DNA from: Turritopsis dohrnii
Taxonomy: Eukaryota > Cnidaria > Hydrozoa > Anthoathecata > Oceaniidae
DNA length: 64,000 bases
Direction of reading: 5' to 3'
Assembly: GCA_027922465.2 (NCBI GenBank)
Contig: BQMF02000006.1
Coordinates: 2,108,001 to 2,172,000, forward strand
Shown piece by piece: positions 32,298-43,445 of this stretch. A program made the translations under genes and the position numbers. Numbering within the stretch: position 1 is the stretch's first letter; the number at the start of each line of letters is the position of its first letter. The notes under the pieces were generated by a model, which was not told the origin of the DNA, ran no database searches, and saw only the letters and a program-made list of their open reading frames with translations.

Positions 32298-33313
32298 TCT
32301 ATATATTAATAGCCGATTCTCCGTCTGTTTGTTTGTTTGTTTGTAAGTCACGCAAAATGGTAGATTGAGTTGTGAGCGAAATTATTTCTTTTTTTGTGTG
32401 CGACGTGAGTTCGAAGCAAATACATTGCAACCCCAATCGAACGTGACTATTTTTGGCTGATGAACTAATAGGAATAACGTTTTGTTTTTATTATTATTGT
32501 TAGTTTTATATTCCAAGGACTACCGTTGACTTTCCTTTGAAAACAATACATCAACTAAATACAAAGAAACTAACTGATTAAACATTTTGGACAAAAAGCA
32601 GCAGTGGCAGAACGTGGCAGCATGTGTGGTTAGCCAGTGTATCCTAACGCTTTCGTGACTGTCTCAGACGGGTGAACTTTTTTTCGAGCAATCAAAATGT
32701 TTAAAAACCGATAGGTACAAAAAAAAGAGAATCATGAAACAAAATATTTTTTTTTCCTTTTGTCTTAATAGTTGTCTTAATTTCTTTTAATCGATTTCTT
32801 TTAATCTATTTTAATCTGATCGAACGTTTTTTATTCAATTCATTCATTTAGCACGTGCATTTTTTTCTCCTCCCGTGTGATCTTTTTAAGAAGAAAAACC
32901 ATTTTTTCACCTACTTCTGACATCACCCATGTTAGAGCGCGTAACCAAAAGCTAATAATAAGTTGAAAAGTTTTTTCTCTCTGCGTTTTGAGTGTATTGT
33001 TAAACTGATATTTGATTGGTTTAAAATTGTAAATAAAAACCACGTGAAGTCCACGTTTGGAATGCATTGTGTAAAGCAAGAAAGTCTGCTGACATTTTAA
33101 ATGCGACCGCGACAATCAACGGTTGAGTTACGAACATGCAAGATTTGAAACACCAAAAACGTATTTCTCTTCACGTGCAAACGAGCTTTATTTAGCGATA
33201 AAGCCAGCAGCAAAGGAAGTCTTATCACTGGTTTTAAGTGCAATAATTTGGAGCAGGTGGTGATACAACGCAGGCTGAATATGGGCGGCGAGCGACGCCG
33301 CCTTGGCGGCTAG
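32298..33313 (+). mobile_element. Helitron family A, copy 3 (1016 bp, complete)
   Basis: Starts TCTATATATTAATAGCCG after A (32297) and ends GCCGCCTTGGCGGCTAG (hairpin plus CTAG) before T (33314). The subterminal GTTTGTTTGTTTGTAAGTCA repeat is shared with the other family-A copies. No Rep/Hel. Inserted in the large Helitron copy 2; the matching position in copy 1 carries a TTAA MITE within a few bases instead. Confidence 0.93.
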
Positions 33314-34286
33314 TGTGAATTTAAAACTAACCAGTTCCACACAAGTGATAACTTGACCGAGCATTGTACAGTGATGAATAATTTGATATATACAGTCTGG
33401 AATTCCCCAAATTACCCCCTTCTTTAATTTATTACTGCTTTTCAATTCACTATGACGTTTCGGAGCCAGAAAAATAGTTTTATAAGACATATCGTTTACC
33501 AATATCTTGCAATTGTTTATACTTTCAGTATGTATATATGTTTGTGGGTCAATTCATTCACTAGTGATTTGTGCTGGCTATGATTTCATTTGTTTGTTTT
33601 TTTCAATATCTTCAACTTTCGGTGTAATATTTATTAAATGAAATGAACATGTTTCATGCATTTATTGATAAGATGTATTCACCAGTAATGTTTTGATACT
33701 ATAATACATTTCTGCTGCGATATTGAAAGTTTTTTTCACAGCAAAGTTTCGGTTACTATCAAACCTTCACCTTCTTTTTCAAGAATTTTTCCCAGAGTCA
33801 GCTAAACACCAATATTTCCTCTATAAGGAATGTTCTTATGATTATATTTCATTGCAATAGTAGATAAAGTCTTAAAATTCTTCTTCAAAGTTTTTTCTAA
33901 TTCTACAATTTCCTCAAAACATAAACCAAACGGTTCGAGAACGATTCACGTGTTCGGCGTGCATATTTTATTGACTTTTTAAAGAAATTTTAAAGATAAG
34001 TGAATTGGGAAGTTTTCAACATAAAACGGCTAAAATAACTTTTAAAAGTATTCCAAAGGTATAAAAGGCTTATTATTTTTATGAATTGATATCGAAAGTG
34101 GCCTTTTTGTATTACATTTTGCATAGAGTATTGGGTCTGTCATTAACTATTCTGAAGAAACAAACAATCTGAAATGCGAACGGACTTTCCGAAAACGGCA
34201 AAAAACTGTTACGGAGAGAAAGAAAGAGATAGATAGAATGTCTAAATCAAACAATTTCCTTCGCTAAGGCGCGGAAATTGAATTAT

Positions 34287-34545
34287 AGCGGTAATAATTA
34301 CGGGACCACATGGTCTTACAAAATAAAACGCACTAGAACAACTGTTACCTCCCAGTCATGTGGTTTGTGAAGCTTTTGAGATCGCTGTTAGTGCATTAAG
34401 AACAATGTGTATATTAAGGTGAAAAGGAACTTAAAATTGTAACTGTCTTGAAACACAATTTCAATGGAAGATTTTCTACAGTCACGGGCAACGTACAAGA
34501 ATAAAACCAATATTGAGTGTAATTAAACTTTAGCTTTTCAAGTTC
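34287..34545. repeat. satellite array, right remnant
   Basis: Matches 29930-30060 and 29790-29880: CCACATGGTCTTACAAAATA, GTTACCTCCCAGTCATGTGG, CTTTTGAGATCGCTGTTAGTG (first 20 bases shared) and AATAAAACCAATATTGAGTG. It ends just before the kinase-like gene. Confidence 0.7.
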
Positions 34546-34615
34546 TTCCCGCTGTACCATTTTCGCGCGCAAAAAACTGCTAGATTTCAAGCGCGAATGT
34601 CAATGCGAAGTAAAA

Positions 34616-35202
34616 ATGGCAGGCTTTGTTTCTACAAACAGCCTAAAGATTAAAGAATTAGAAAAGAAACTTGTGAAATTTGAAGTTTTGGATATTCCAT
34701 TGAACCAAAATGATAAAGAAATTATTGGAGAAGGTTCTTCTGCTGTTGTTTTTAACTTAAATTGTAAACAAAGAAGAACTGTTGCTGTGAAAAAATTCAA
34801 AACACTTTTAACCAAGAAGACTACTTTGAGTGCAACAGATGCATTAAGAAAGCTTCATCATGTCAATGTGTGCAGTTTTCTTGGTTACTCTTTACGACTC
34901 GCCGCATTATTGTTTGAATACTGCTATATTTGTCTTGATGATAGTGGTACTAGAATTCACAATATGAAAGAGCTTATCACAGAATTTAATGACAATGATT
35001 ATTTTAAATTTTCGGAAAGGATTGGTTATTGCATTCAAAGTTGTCTAGGTGTATCTTCATGATTTAAACACTGTTCATAAAGATATAAAACCACCAAATT
35101 TGTTGGTAACAGGAAGTATGGAAGATATTATTGTAAAGATAACAGATTTTAGTGAAATTGCTGCATTTAAGAACACATGCCTTTCTACAATGACTGGAGG
35201 AA
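34616..35202 (+). pseudogene. protein-kinase-like gene, first exon(s), frameshifted
   Basis: ATG at 34616 opens a 148-codon frame: an N-terminal helix (LKIKELEKKLVKFEVL), a glycine-rich loop EIIGEGSSAVVFNL (34722-34763), the lysine motif RTVAVKKFK, and then an alpha-C region. After a one-base shift near 35050 the catalytic loop continues as YLHDLNTVHKDIKPPNLLV (HKD in place of HRD) and KITDFSEIAAF (DFS in place of DFG), then TMTGG before a GAAG|GTATGT donor at about 35202. The catalytic Asp and the metal-binding Asp remain, but Arg of HRD and Gly of DFG are changed. I did not find the C-lobe exon. It is either a broken gene or one with unlocated downstream exons. Confidence 0.7.
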
Positions 35203-36186
35203 GGTATGTACATATAAATTGTATATATGAAATAAAAGAATGGGTGTGGGAGAGACACAAACAAGGCTTTGTTTTTTCGCAACTTTTTTTTCATTTGGTC
35301 AATTGTTATTTTTTGAGCAATTTTTGTGGGTATTATTAAACTTCTTGCGATTAAATAGTGAGAAGAAGCAGTAGGCAAACTAGTTGAAATCGTGCAGATC
35401 AGGCATGTAACTAGGTCCGATAATTCTGGTTTCTAAATTTTCAACTTTTCAGGATACATTATAATATTTGATAATCCATAAATATACCTATACATTAGAA
35501 AAATTTATTTCGTAACTTTGAATTCTTACATAACCCTATGCATTAAAAAGAAGAGGGACTTTGCCTTACCATTAAAAAATTTCATTTCCTGGAAATTCAA
35601 TTTATTTTCTTACATATATATACTGCTTTATGCACTGCTAGTAACTGAATAATAGAAAATATAAAAGAAACATAAATGGCTATTCTCTCTCAATGGTAAG
35701 ATCTTTATGATCTACAAGCTTTGTGTGTTAATTCCAAAAATTAACTTTTATATGTGTCATTTTGTTCATCTAACTAGGAGAATTAATGACAGAAAAACAA
35801 CTTCCGCTTAAATAACTCATTACACATGTAGATAAAGAAAGGCATTTTGTAAAAGTCTTCTAATAGCATTATAAGAAGCTTTTAAAATATCACTTGACTC
35901 TTTTACTGACGTCACAAGGTGACTACTGTTTTCTGTTTGTAAACGCACAATACAGAAAGTTCAAAATATTTCAACTTGAAATATGTAAACTGCATAACAT
36001 CTGATTAGGACTATAACATATGATTAGGACTTAGAGGTCTTGATGTTGAATAAATCTGTCCTTGAAATAGCTTTCATTTGTTATTGCAGATTTAGGAACA
36101 AATTTTCTGTGATGAAAGAAATAAATAACAAAGTACTTATGTCATAAAATTCTTCTTTTGTGATATGAAATATTTCCATATGACGC
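35203..36186. other. possible intron / no exon recognised
   Basis: AT-rich sequence following the kinase donor site. No acceptor leading into a kinase C-lobe could be recognised. Confidence 0.4.
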
Positions 36187-36393
36187 TCAAAGATCATTCA
36201 AAATTAAAGCTAATGCAGGTCTTCTATAAAATGTATAATTGTGCCTTTTCAAATGAGTTTTTATAGTAAAGCTTGTCCCAATATTATATTGCCATCTTTG
36301 ATAAGCATGATGTTTCTCTATCACAGAATCAGGAAAGGAAAAATACGAAATACCCCTTTTTATGGAACAAGTAAATGCTTGACAATAAGCCAT
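36187..36393 (-). pseudogene. THAP-type zinc finger, N-terminal fragment
   Basis: ATG at 36393 (minus) opens MAYCQAFTCSIKRGISYFSF, with the THAP spacing C-x4-C, the following GISYFSFP block and a W (QRWQYNIG). The C-x-x-H half and the AVPTLF-like end of a THAP domain are not visible; the frame ends after 68 codons. THAP domains bind DNA and are common in transposon-derived host genes. No donor site closes the exon, so this is probably a truncated copy. Confidence 0.6.
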
Positions 36394-37739
36394 GTTGCTA
36401 CAGTAGAGAACATTGTATTAATAATAAAATTTTCAACAACAAAACACTGTATACAGTACATGTTAATAGTTTATTCAGAACAAACACAAAATGAACAACT
36501 ATTCTTGAAAATACAGCTGTTCCCTTGACATCGAAAATCATGCATTCAAGAAAGTTTCGACTCTTATAACTCTGTAGTTTTTAACAAAAATAAACTAAAA
36601 ATTTTCAAAGTCTTATTTTTATATATAGAAATGATTTTTGAAAAACTTATTGACATTTTTCTGACGTTAATTCTCCTTTAAACATGTTTACTGGAAAAAA
36701 CATTTTAGTAAATATTCTAATAAACATTTGGAAGACTAAAAACATGAAGATTCTAATCTACTTGACCTCTTTCAGGGAATTAAAGGAATACCAAGGTCAT
36801 AATATAAATTAATACTATTTTAAAGAATGATAGCCAAAAGTAACATTAATTAAAATTTTTTTTGCAGTATTACTTGATTCAAAACACGTTTTTGTACGTG
36901 CTTTTTGTCTACCATTATTTTTAATTTGAACTCTATTTTTAACTCTATGCGCCAGTCCTCTTTGCTGGATACTGCATCATGGATGATATTCCGTTATCAT
37001 TTCTACGGCGCAGTACTCTGCTTCAACAACACTTGTTTTTGCTCAGTCCACATCAATGCTTCAAAACCTAATAGAAAGAAAGATTAAGTTAAAATAGTGA
37101 AATTACAAAATGAAGATTTACAGGCCTGGTTGTTAGAAAATTAGAAGGCATGTGGTCATGGCACACCTTAAATGACGATATCAGTTATGGCGTACGCTCA
37201 TGAAAATTTTTGACAGATGTACGATCAATTTTTTCCACTTAAGATCAACAATCTTCATTTCTGTGTGATAATCAAGTCAAATTTGAAATGTTTCATATAT
37301 GTAAAAAATACTGTGATTTCCACGGAGAATGAATTTAATAAAAAAAACACTAAAGATTCGGTACGTCAAAACTTAGCCATAAAGATTAGTTTGACCGTAA
37401 ATAAAATTTATTCAAACATTAATAAAGAGGAAAAATTAAACCTGAACATAAAAAAAAATATGTATAACTCTCCATTGTTTTGGTTTGAAGTTCAAATGAT
37501 TTGAATTAAATTAAAGACGTTTCCGTTCCATTAACTCGTCATCACCTCACTGGGTATTTTTTTAAATAAAAGATTATTTTTTTGAAACTGCAACCTTGCG
37601 CATACTTTTGTAACTTAAAGAAAGTTAAAAAGAAAGAGAAAACTACATAATACAATTAGATAATACATAATAAAATCGCATGCACAAAGCTCCTTCTTCA
37701 TTCCACAGCGGATTTCGCTGAGTAGACTTATTTTCTACT
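36394..37739. other. no gene seen
   Basis: AT-rich sequence with only short, unsupported frames (for example 37217-37504, Lys/Asn-rich). No repeat ends recognised. Confidence 0.4.
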
Positions 37740-39290
37740 TTTTTTTATTTTTATTTATTTAACGAATATTTTACAAGGAAAACCAATTCAGATATATATA
37801 AATCTGTTATCAACATGGGTCCTTGAAATAAATAGGTTAAAATATTAGAAGTATTGAAAATAAACATATTTAGTAAAAAACAGTGGTGGCTATAAAAATC
37901 ACACCTGAAACAAAAACCACAAACAAATGAGAGTCAAAGCGAAGTAATGTCACACTTAAGACAAAAACTAAAACAAAACAAAAATGTGCAAAGAACTAAT
38001 AAAACTATAAATAGTGATTTCTGACTTTCAAAAGAAAGGCATTTGAGTCAGATTTTCTAATGTCCAGTGGAAGTGAGTTGTAAATATGTGCTCCAGTGTA
38101 AGAAAAACAGCCACGAGCATATTCCAAGCGAAGCTTAGGTAGTTTCAGGATGTTACCATTGTTGCGTGTATTTCTTGTGTGATTGGTCTTCTTAAAATAA
38201 TTCTTGAAATTTTCGCAAACACTATCATTGTTATCCAAGCAGCGTCTGATGAAGTTACAAGACCGCATTTCCATCAATTTGATAGTATCATGTGGAATCA
38301 GGGAATCATTTCCAATAATCGAACAGGCTCGTCTATGTAGAGATTGGAGTTTCAAAAGTTGTGTTTGAGAATTTCTGAGATGAACAAATCCACAATACGT
38401 TAATACTGGTTGAGCCATTGATTGATAAATTGCCAATGCAGCTTTATCCGTAATCAAGGGTCTTATGCGATTCAGTAAACGTAATCTTCCGGATGCTTTT
38501 CGGTACGTTGAATCAAAGTTACTGCTTAAACTCAATGATGGTTCGATAAGTACACCAAGATATTTGTATGAGGATGTCACCCTCACAGTTTGGTAGCCGT
38601 ATGTCACATTTAACGAGCTGTTTTGTTTGGAGAGATTATTTTTCGAACCGAACAACATTGCTTCAGTTTTTCCGGCTCCGAGGTTCAAAATTAATTCATT
38701 CTCAAAGCACCATTTAAGTATACAATTCATGTCGGATGAAAGTCGAGTTTCTATGATGTATAGGTCTTTCCCAGCTACAAACAAGACGGTATCGTCGGCA
38801 TATTTAACAACTTCAGAATGTCTCACAACGGTACTAAGATCATTAAAAAACATGGTGAACAGCAGAGGGCCTAAAACTGACCCCTGAGGCACTCCACTAC
38901 TGACTGGATGTTCATCAGACAGAGTGTTTTTAAATTGAACTTGTTGACATCTACCAAACAGATAATCTGTAAACCACTCGTGTTCTAATCCATCAATCCT
39001 GAAACTCGTCAGCTTTGACAACAGTTTACCATGACTTGACATGTCGAATGCTTTTGTAAGGTCTAAAAATATAGCACCGACCATTTTGCCATCGTTAACT
39101 TTCAGTTTCACAGAGTCGATAAAGATTGTAGCAGCAAGTTCAGTTGAGCGACGAGGTCTAAATCCAAATTGGTTATTATTTATTAATTTATTACTTTCCA
39201 GATGGGTAGTCAATTGTTCATGAACAACTTTCTCAATTATCTTTGATACAGCTGGAATAACGGATATGGGTCTATAATATGGGTCTATGA
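37740..39290 (-). mobile_element. 5'-truncated LINE, youngest-looking copy
   Basis: Minus orientation. The 3' tail appears on the plus strand as TTTTTTTTATTTTTATTTAT (about 37740-37760), then about 250 bp of untranslated sequence, then one long RT frame up to about 39285, where homology stops (5' truncation). No target duplication found. Confidence 0.8.
38005..39285 (-). CDS. LINE reverse transcriptase, >400 codons open
   Basis: The uninterrupted minus-strand frame begins upstream of 39213 with RPISVIPAVSKIIEKVVHEQ (39270-39215) and continues NNQFGFRPRRSTELAATIF, AIFLDLTKAFDMSSHGKLL (motif A), VSSGVPQGSVLGPLLFTMFF (motif B), VKYADDTVLFVAG (catalytic YADD, about 38810), LNLGAGKTEAMLFG, YKYLGVLIEPSL, the thumb (ASGRLRLLNRIRPLITDKAA) and a C-terminal LTYCGF...SLHRRACSIIG region, ending at 38005. 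The jockey/CR1-type catalytic residues are intact, but the first RT motifs, the endonuclease and ORF1 are missing, so it cannot move by itself. Lack of stops suggests recent insertion. Confidence 0.88.
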   Translation of the reverse strand, partial: DPYYRPISVIPAVSKIIEKVVHEQLTTHLESNKLINNNQFGFRPRRSTELAATIFIDSVKLKVNDGKMVGAIFLDLTKAFDMSSHGKLLSKLTSFRIDGLEHEWFTDYLFGRCQQVQFKNTLSDEHPVSSGVPQGSVLGPLLFTMFFNDLSTVVRHSEVVKYADDTVLFVAGKDLYIIETRLSSDMNCILKWCFENELILNLGAGKTEAMLFGSKNNLSKQNSSLNVTYGYQTVRVTSSYKYLGVLIEPSLSLSSNFDSTYRKASGRLRLLNRIRPLITDKAALAIYQSMAQPVLTYCGFVHLRNSQTQLLKLQSLHRRACSIIGNDSLIPHDTIKLMEMRSCNFIRRCLDNNDSVCENFKNYFKKTNHTRNTRNNGNILKLPKLRLEYARGCFSYTGAHIYNSLPLDIRKSDSNAFLLKVRNHYL

Positions 39291-40149
39291 TTTTTGTTGA
39301 CTTTTAAATAAACATTTGTTATCATGCCGTGCTTTATGCGATTGATCTACTGACCTTCTTGGATTCACCATGTCCTGACGCTAGAGATTAAAAACACTAT
39401 GAAGAAGAAGGTTTTTAAGAAGTTTTAAAGCATGCACAAAGATATTTATAACGTGATTATCTCACGTTCTAATTAACGTTTGAAAAAACTGAAACAAGAG
39501 TTGCTACTTCATTTTTTAAGATAAACAGTATTATTTGAATGATCTATTAGACCTTGGGATCCAATGTATATTAAGTATAACTCAAAGAATAATTTTATTT
39601 TATTATTATTATTATCATTTTATTGTCCGGTTTTTTCATTTTCAAGGTTCAAAGAATAAGAACAGGCAGCTTCAGATCAGATTTTATTGGTTTTGATAAA
39701 AAAGCATGTAATTTTTTGATAGGTACGGGTGGTAATGTTTGCTGAAGTGATGCTTAACTCTTTACAATTCCACCCGCACTTATAGAAGGTCTTAAAACAC
39801 AGGCTACGTGGCCACGTAGAAAAGAAATCAAGCCATTGCAGCAACATTGCAACACTTTCTATGTTCATTACACACTGTTAAAGATACCATTATAGTGCAA
39901 ATTTTAAGACCTATGTCTGACGTCAAACTAAAACTCAGTTAAAGGCAATTTTTCTTACTTTCGTGCAAAAGCTAACTCGGTGAAAAAGAAAACGTTGTTA
40001 ACTGAAAAAATCTACACAATTTATTATTTACATACAGCACAGTATCAGGAAGGAGTGCAGGTCTCACATCGATAATCGAAAAAAGGTATCCGAATAGATT
40101 TCAGTCATGTCAAGGAAAATTATTAAGCAGCAGTCAGAAGAAACCTGGT
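39291..40149. other. no gene seen
   Basis: AT-rich sequence with only short frames and no repeat ends recognised. Confidence 0.4.
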
Positions 40150-40676
40150 CGCTATAACATAAACGTTTGACGGCGCATGACATAGACTTGTCAAAAGTTT
40201 TCTCGCCAAGTTTATATGAATTCATAAAATCGGCACTAATGAGGGATACTATGCTTTGTCGATTATAACCACCATCTGTTACATAGCGTTGCAAAAAAGG
40301 ATCAAAATTTGTTTGATGGGTGAACACAAATTAGGTTTGATTTTGTTTGCGATATTTGTTGGTCCACCAAGTAATGGAAAATCACCTGCATTTAAAGACG
40401 CCGTTATCAGTCCGCTTGACACTGTCGACAGTTTACATATCATTAGTAATTCTACAAGCTCTGGTTTGGCAAAACTAATATCAAAAACAAAGACATGCTT
40501 CTTAGCAAATCCTGAGATATCAGAGTACTTTAATAGGATGTTGAAAAACAACGATGAGAATGCAATTGGAGATTGTCAATTGCTGTGCAAACTATTTTCA
40601 GGGGAAAGGTGCGAGGTAAACTTTGTGACAGAAAACAGACGGACACTGCCAGAAGACTGTAGTTTTTATATTTTAG
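40150..40676 (+). CDS. DUF3987-like P-loop ATPase fragment
   Basis: The main frame reads CYIALQKRIKICLMG, then FVGPPSNGKSPAFKDAVISP (Walker A GPPSNGKS, about 40357-40410), HIISNSTSSGLAKLISK, a Walker B-like CFLANPEISEYFNRML (40500-40545) and DCQLLCKLFSGERCEVNF, ending at SFYILG before a TAG|GTACAG donor-like site at 40676. This order matches DUF3987, a helicase/primase-associated ATPase of bacteria, phages and some animal (notably cnidarian) orphan genes. An upstream segment (HDIDLSKVFSPSLYEFIKSA, 40178-40237) fits the family but is in a shifted frame. No downstream exon was found before the Gypsy-type element at 41 kb. Confidence 0.65.
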
Positions 40677-41332
40677 GTACAGTAATACGTTTTTGAATAC
40701 AGTATGTCCGGATATATGTAACCCCAACAAAAACGAAACCCCAGGAGATATTTCGTTATTTCATCAGAACTTTTATGCTAACTTACAAATTTTTTAACTT
40801 TATATGATCAAATTTTTGATAAACCAATTTTTAAAGGTCCCTGAATCAATCTATTCATTATTCTATTCATCTAAAAACTCTTTTTAAGGTGGAACGCAAG
40901 TAAAGAGCATAGCAAGCATAATATCATGCATGGACCAAGGGAATGGCCTCATTGATCATCTTTTGATTCACGTACCTGTAGTATCTACTATATACTGCTT
41001 GTATTAGCGAGACAAAGCGCCTAATATATGTAGTATCTCCACGTGAACACACGTATATTCCTGTGCGTATACCCCACACTTCATATGGCGACGAGGAGGT
41101 AAAAGCTCACGCAAAAGAGACACAGGAAAATCCACGAAGAAGTATTCGGTCAATTCCTGTACAACAAACGGCAGGACAAAGCTTCTTCCACAGAATAAAA
41201 AACAAAAGCAGTGATAAAATCAGGACATAGCTATCGGTACAAACGCCATCTTGAAAACACATTTCGACGAATTGTTCTCGATAAGTCAGGACAAAATCTG
41301 GAGAGCCGTGGAAGGCCTAGATTCATGATGAT

Positions 41333-41890
41333 ATGGCTTCAGCACTCACAAGTATAAAAGCATGCGTCAAAGACTTTCGACCAGTCGATGATGCCGGCCA
41401 AAACATCGACCGACGCTGGAAAGAATGGATAGAGAATTTAGAGCTAGTTCTAGACTTTGAGGGAATAACAGACCCGGACACCGGTAAATCCCGACGAAAA
41501 GCAGCAATGCTTACAGTTGGAGGAACCGAACTTAGAGAAATATTTTCCACATTAGCACCAACGGCCGATACATACGAAGCAGCAAAGACGGCACTTACTA
41601 ATCACTTTACGACAAAGAAGAATATAATGGCCCAACGATACCGATTTTTCTGCACCAAACCAACATCTCCGGAAGAAACACATGATCTGGTGACTGGGTC
41701 ACCAGATTAAGAACACTGGGTAAAGACTGCTAGTTCGATACAATGAATTTAAGTATGCAGGTATTGTGGTCAACAAACTCCACACAAAGATAAATGCAAA
41801 ACGAGAGGAGCAACCTGTAAAAGATGTCACAAGAAAGGACACTTTGCTGTGGTATGTCAGTCAAGACCACACAAAATAGTACAGCAGATA
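41333..41890 (+). pseudogene. Gag-like region with two zinc knuckles
   Basis: The frame from 41333 (MASALTSIKACVKDFRPVDD) contains WKEWIENLELVLDFEGI and LTVGGTELREIFSTLAP, typical of Gypsy capsid regions, and stops at 41710. In another frame CRYCGQQTPHKDKC and CKRCHKKGHFAVVC (about 41757-41870) form two CCHC-type knuckles that bind RNA in Gag. A short deletion or shift lies between the two. Confidence 0.75.
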
Positions 41891-42079
41891 CAGGAAAGCA
41901 GTGACAAAGACGAACAACAACAAATAGCCTACAAATTCGAACAGATCACTTTCAAGTTAGACAAAGTGGAAAAATGTGAGGAACAGGGTAGCTAAAGGCA
42001 AAGTCAATCGAGTAACAGTAACAACAACCCACCAACACCAGCAGGAGAGAAACGAGAATTAACAAGATATGAAACCAAC

Positions 42080-42320
42080 GTGAAAGTGAAGATAGGAAAT
42101 CAAAGGGTTAAAGTACAAGTAGACTCAGGGGCTGATATCAACGTCATGGATATCAACACATACAACACTTTACAAAACCCACCTAAGATCAAACCAACAC
42201 AAGCCAAATTGAAGCCATACCAACAAAAGGCTATGTATGGATCGAAGTCGCAACGAGAAAACACAAGGTGCAAACAAAGTTCTACGTCACAGAGACAAGC
42301 AAAAGTCTACCAATTCTAGG
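42080..42320 (+). pseudogene. retroelement aspartic protease fragment
   Basis: Contains VQVDSGADINVMDINTY, the DSGA active-site motif of retroviral-type aspartic proteases, which in Gypsy elements matures Gag-Pol. The frame is broken at 42319, before the RT frame starts at 42428. Confidence 0.75.
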
Positions 42321-42427
42321 AAAATACACAGCATTCGACCTACATATACTTCAAATCAACGTACATCAGCTAGAACCAGTACGACATCAGGGCAACCCCA
42401 AACCTCAAGATACAAAAACGAAGGCAC

Positions 42428-43282
42428 ATGTCGTACGCCGAGATGACCAAACAGCTAACACCACTAGCAACCGCCGCTGCGTCAGTAGAAAAACTTCATG
42501 AAAATACACAAAACTCAAGTACCGTCACCAAGACAATAATAAAGAAACACACCAACGTTTTCAAAGCAATAGGAAAGCATAAATTCTGCCGAGTCAAACT
42601 AAACATCGACGAGGAGGTAACACCGAAGATACAACCACAACGCAGAATACCGTTTCCGAAACGAGAACAGTTCGACAAAATACTGGAGGAACTGGAAACG
42701 GAAGGCATTATAGAACCCGTTGAAGGACCGACAGAATGGGTCTCCAACGTTGTACTGACCCCAAAGGCAGATCCCACACAACTAAGGATGAATATAGACA
42801 TGGCCACAGCAAATGCAGCAATACAACGCACAAGGCACGTCATACCGACACTCGAAGAACTACGCTACCACCTCAATGGGGCTCAACACTTTTCAAAGTT
42901 AGATATGAAGCAGGGCTTCATGCAACTTGAGTTAGAGCCAGCATCACGATATATAACAACTTTCTACACGCATCGGGGTTTACGTAGGTTTAAGAGATTA
43001 AACTTCGGTACCAACGCAGCTGCAGAAATTTTTCATCAGGAAATTCAACAAACTCTGGTGGACATACCAAACGCACGAAATTTATATGATAATATCATAG
43101 TATATGGCAAAACAAAGAAAGAACACGACATAGCCCTAGCGCAAGTACTGCAAAGATTCGAGGACTGTGGTCTAACATTGGGACTTCCAAAATGCAAATT
43201 CGATCAGACAGAAGTAGAATTTTTTGGCATGAAAATCTCCAAAGAAGGCATGGCACCTACGGCAGATAAAATCAACACATAA
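42428..43282 (+). pseudogene. Gypsy-type reverse transcriptase with altered catalytic motif
   Basis: The 284-codon frame covers the RT: RIPFPKREQFDKILEELE, GIIEPVEGPTEWVSNVVL, LRMNIDMATANAAIQ, FSKLDMKQGFMQLELEP (motif A, Asp present), TFYTHRGLRRFKRLNFGTN, then LYDNIIVYGKTKKEHD (about 43084-43130), where the YxDD-type motif reads YDN: the second metal-binding Asp is Asn. Motif E region CGLTLGLPKCKFDQTEVEFF follows. A stop at 43282 interrupts what continues as VQELRSFLGMTNYSANYIAN. Catalytically dead as read. Confidence 0.85.
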
Positions 43283-43445
43283 CTGAAAGCGAAACCTCCG
43301 ACAAATGTGCAGGAACTCAGATCATTTCTAGGCATGACAAACTACAGCGCCAATTACATTGCCAATTATTCTTCAATCACAGCACCGCTCAGAGAGATGA
43401 CAAAAAAAAGTTAAAAACTTCATTATATGTGACCGTCCAGGGGAT

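Larger units (their letters stand above)
30447..34286 (-). mobile_element. large Helitron-like repeat, copy 2 (inverted)
   Basis: The plus strand begins A|CTAGAAGCCTC at 30447, the complement of a GGCTTCTAG Helitron 3' end preceded by an AAGCC-CTGA-GGCTT hairpin. It matches 19570-16318 in reverse order up to about 33965. Sequence from there to 34286 belongs to it or to flanking DNA, since the satellite resumes with TATAGCGGTAAT at about 34275-34290. Inside are a TA-flanked MITE (30872-31338), a second MITE (31679-32101) and a family-A Helitron (32298-33313); the first and third are absent from copy 1. Confidence 0.7.
41030..43430 (+). mobile_element. Gypsy-type LTR retroelement relic
   Basis: Gag, zinc knuckles, protease and RT occur in order on the plus strand, with no RNase H, integrase or identifiable LTR pair. 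TGGCGACGAGGAGG at 41085-41098 resembles a primer-binding/leader motif seen in Gypsy-type elements. Frames are broken (near 41710, 42000, 42320 and 43282). The element ends at about 43430 shortly after the RT. Given as an old, inactive copy. Confidence 0.8.

Noticed and set aside
33188..33502. 104-codon minus-strand frame (NDMSYKTIFLAPKRHSE...) as a protein gene
   Set aside because: It is formed by non-coding Helitron sequence running into the family-A Helitron end; the matching frame in copy 1 (16758-17021) diverges at the insertion point.
36905..37504. Plus-strand frames of 60-95 codons
   Set aside because: Lys/Asn-rich low-complexity translations of AT-rich DNA without splice sites or motifs.
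40690..41090. 5' LTR of the Gypsy-type element
   Set aside because: No direct repeat of this stretch found after 43430 and no clear TG...CA ends, so no LTR is claimed.
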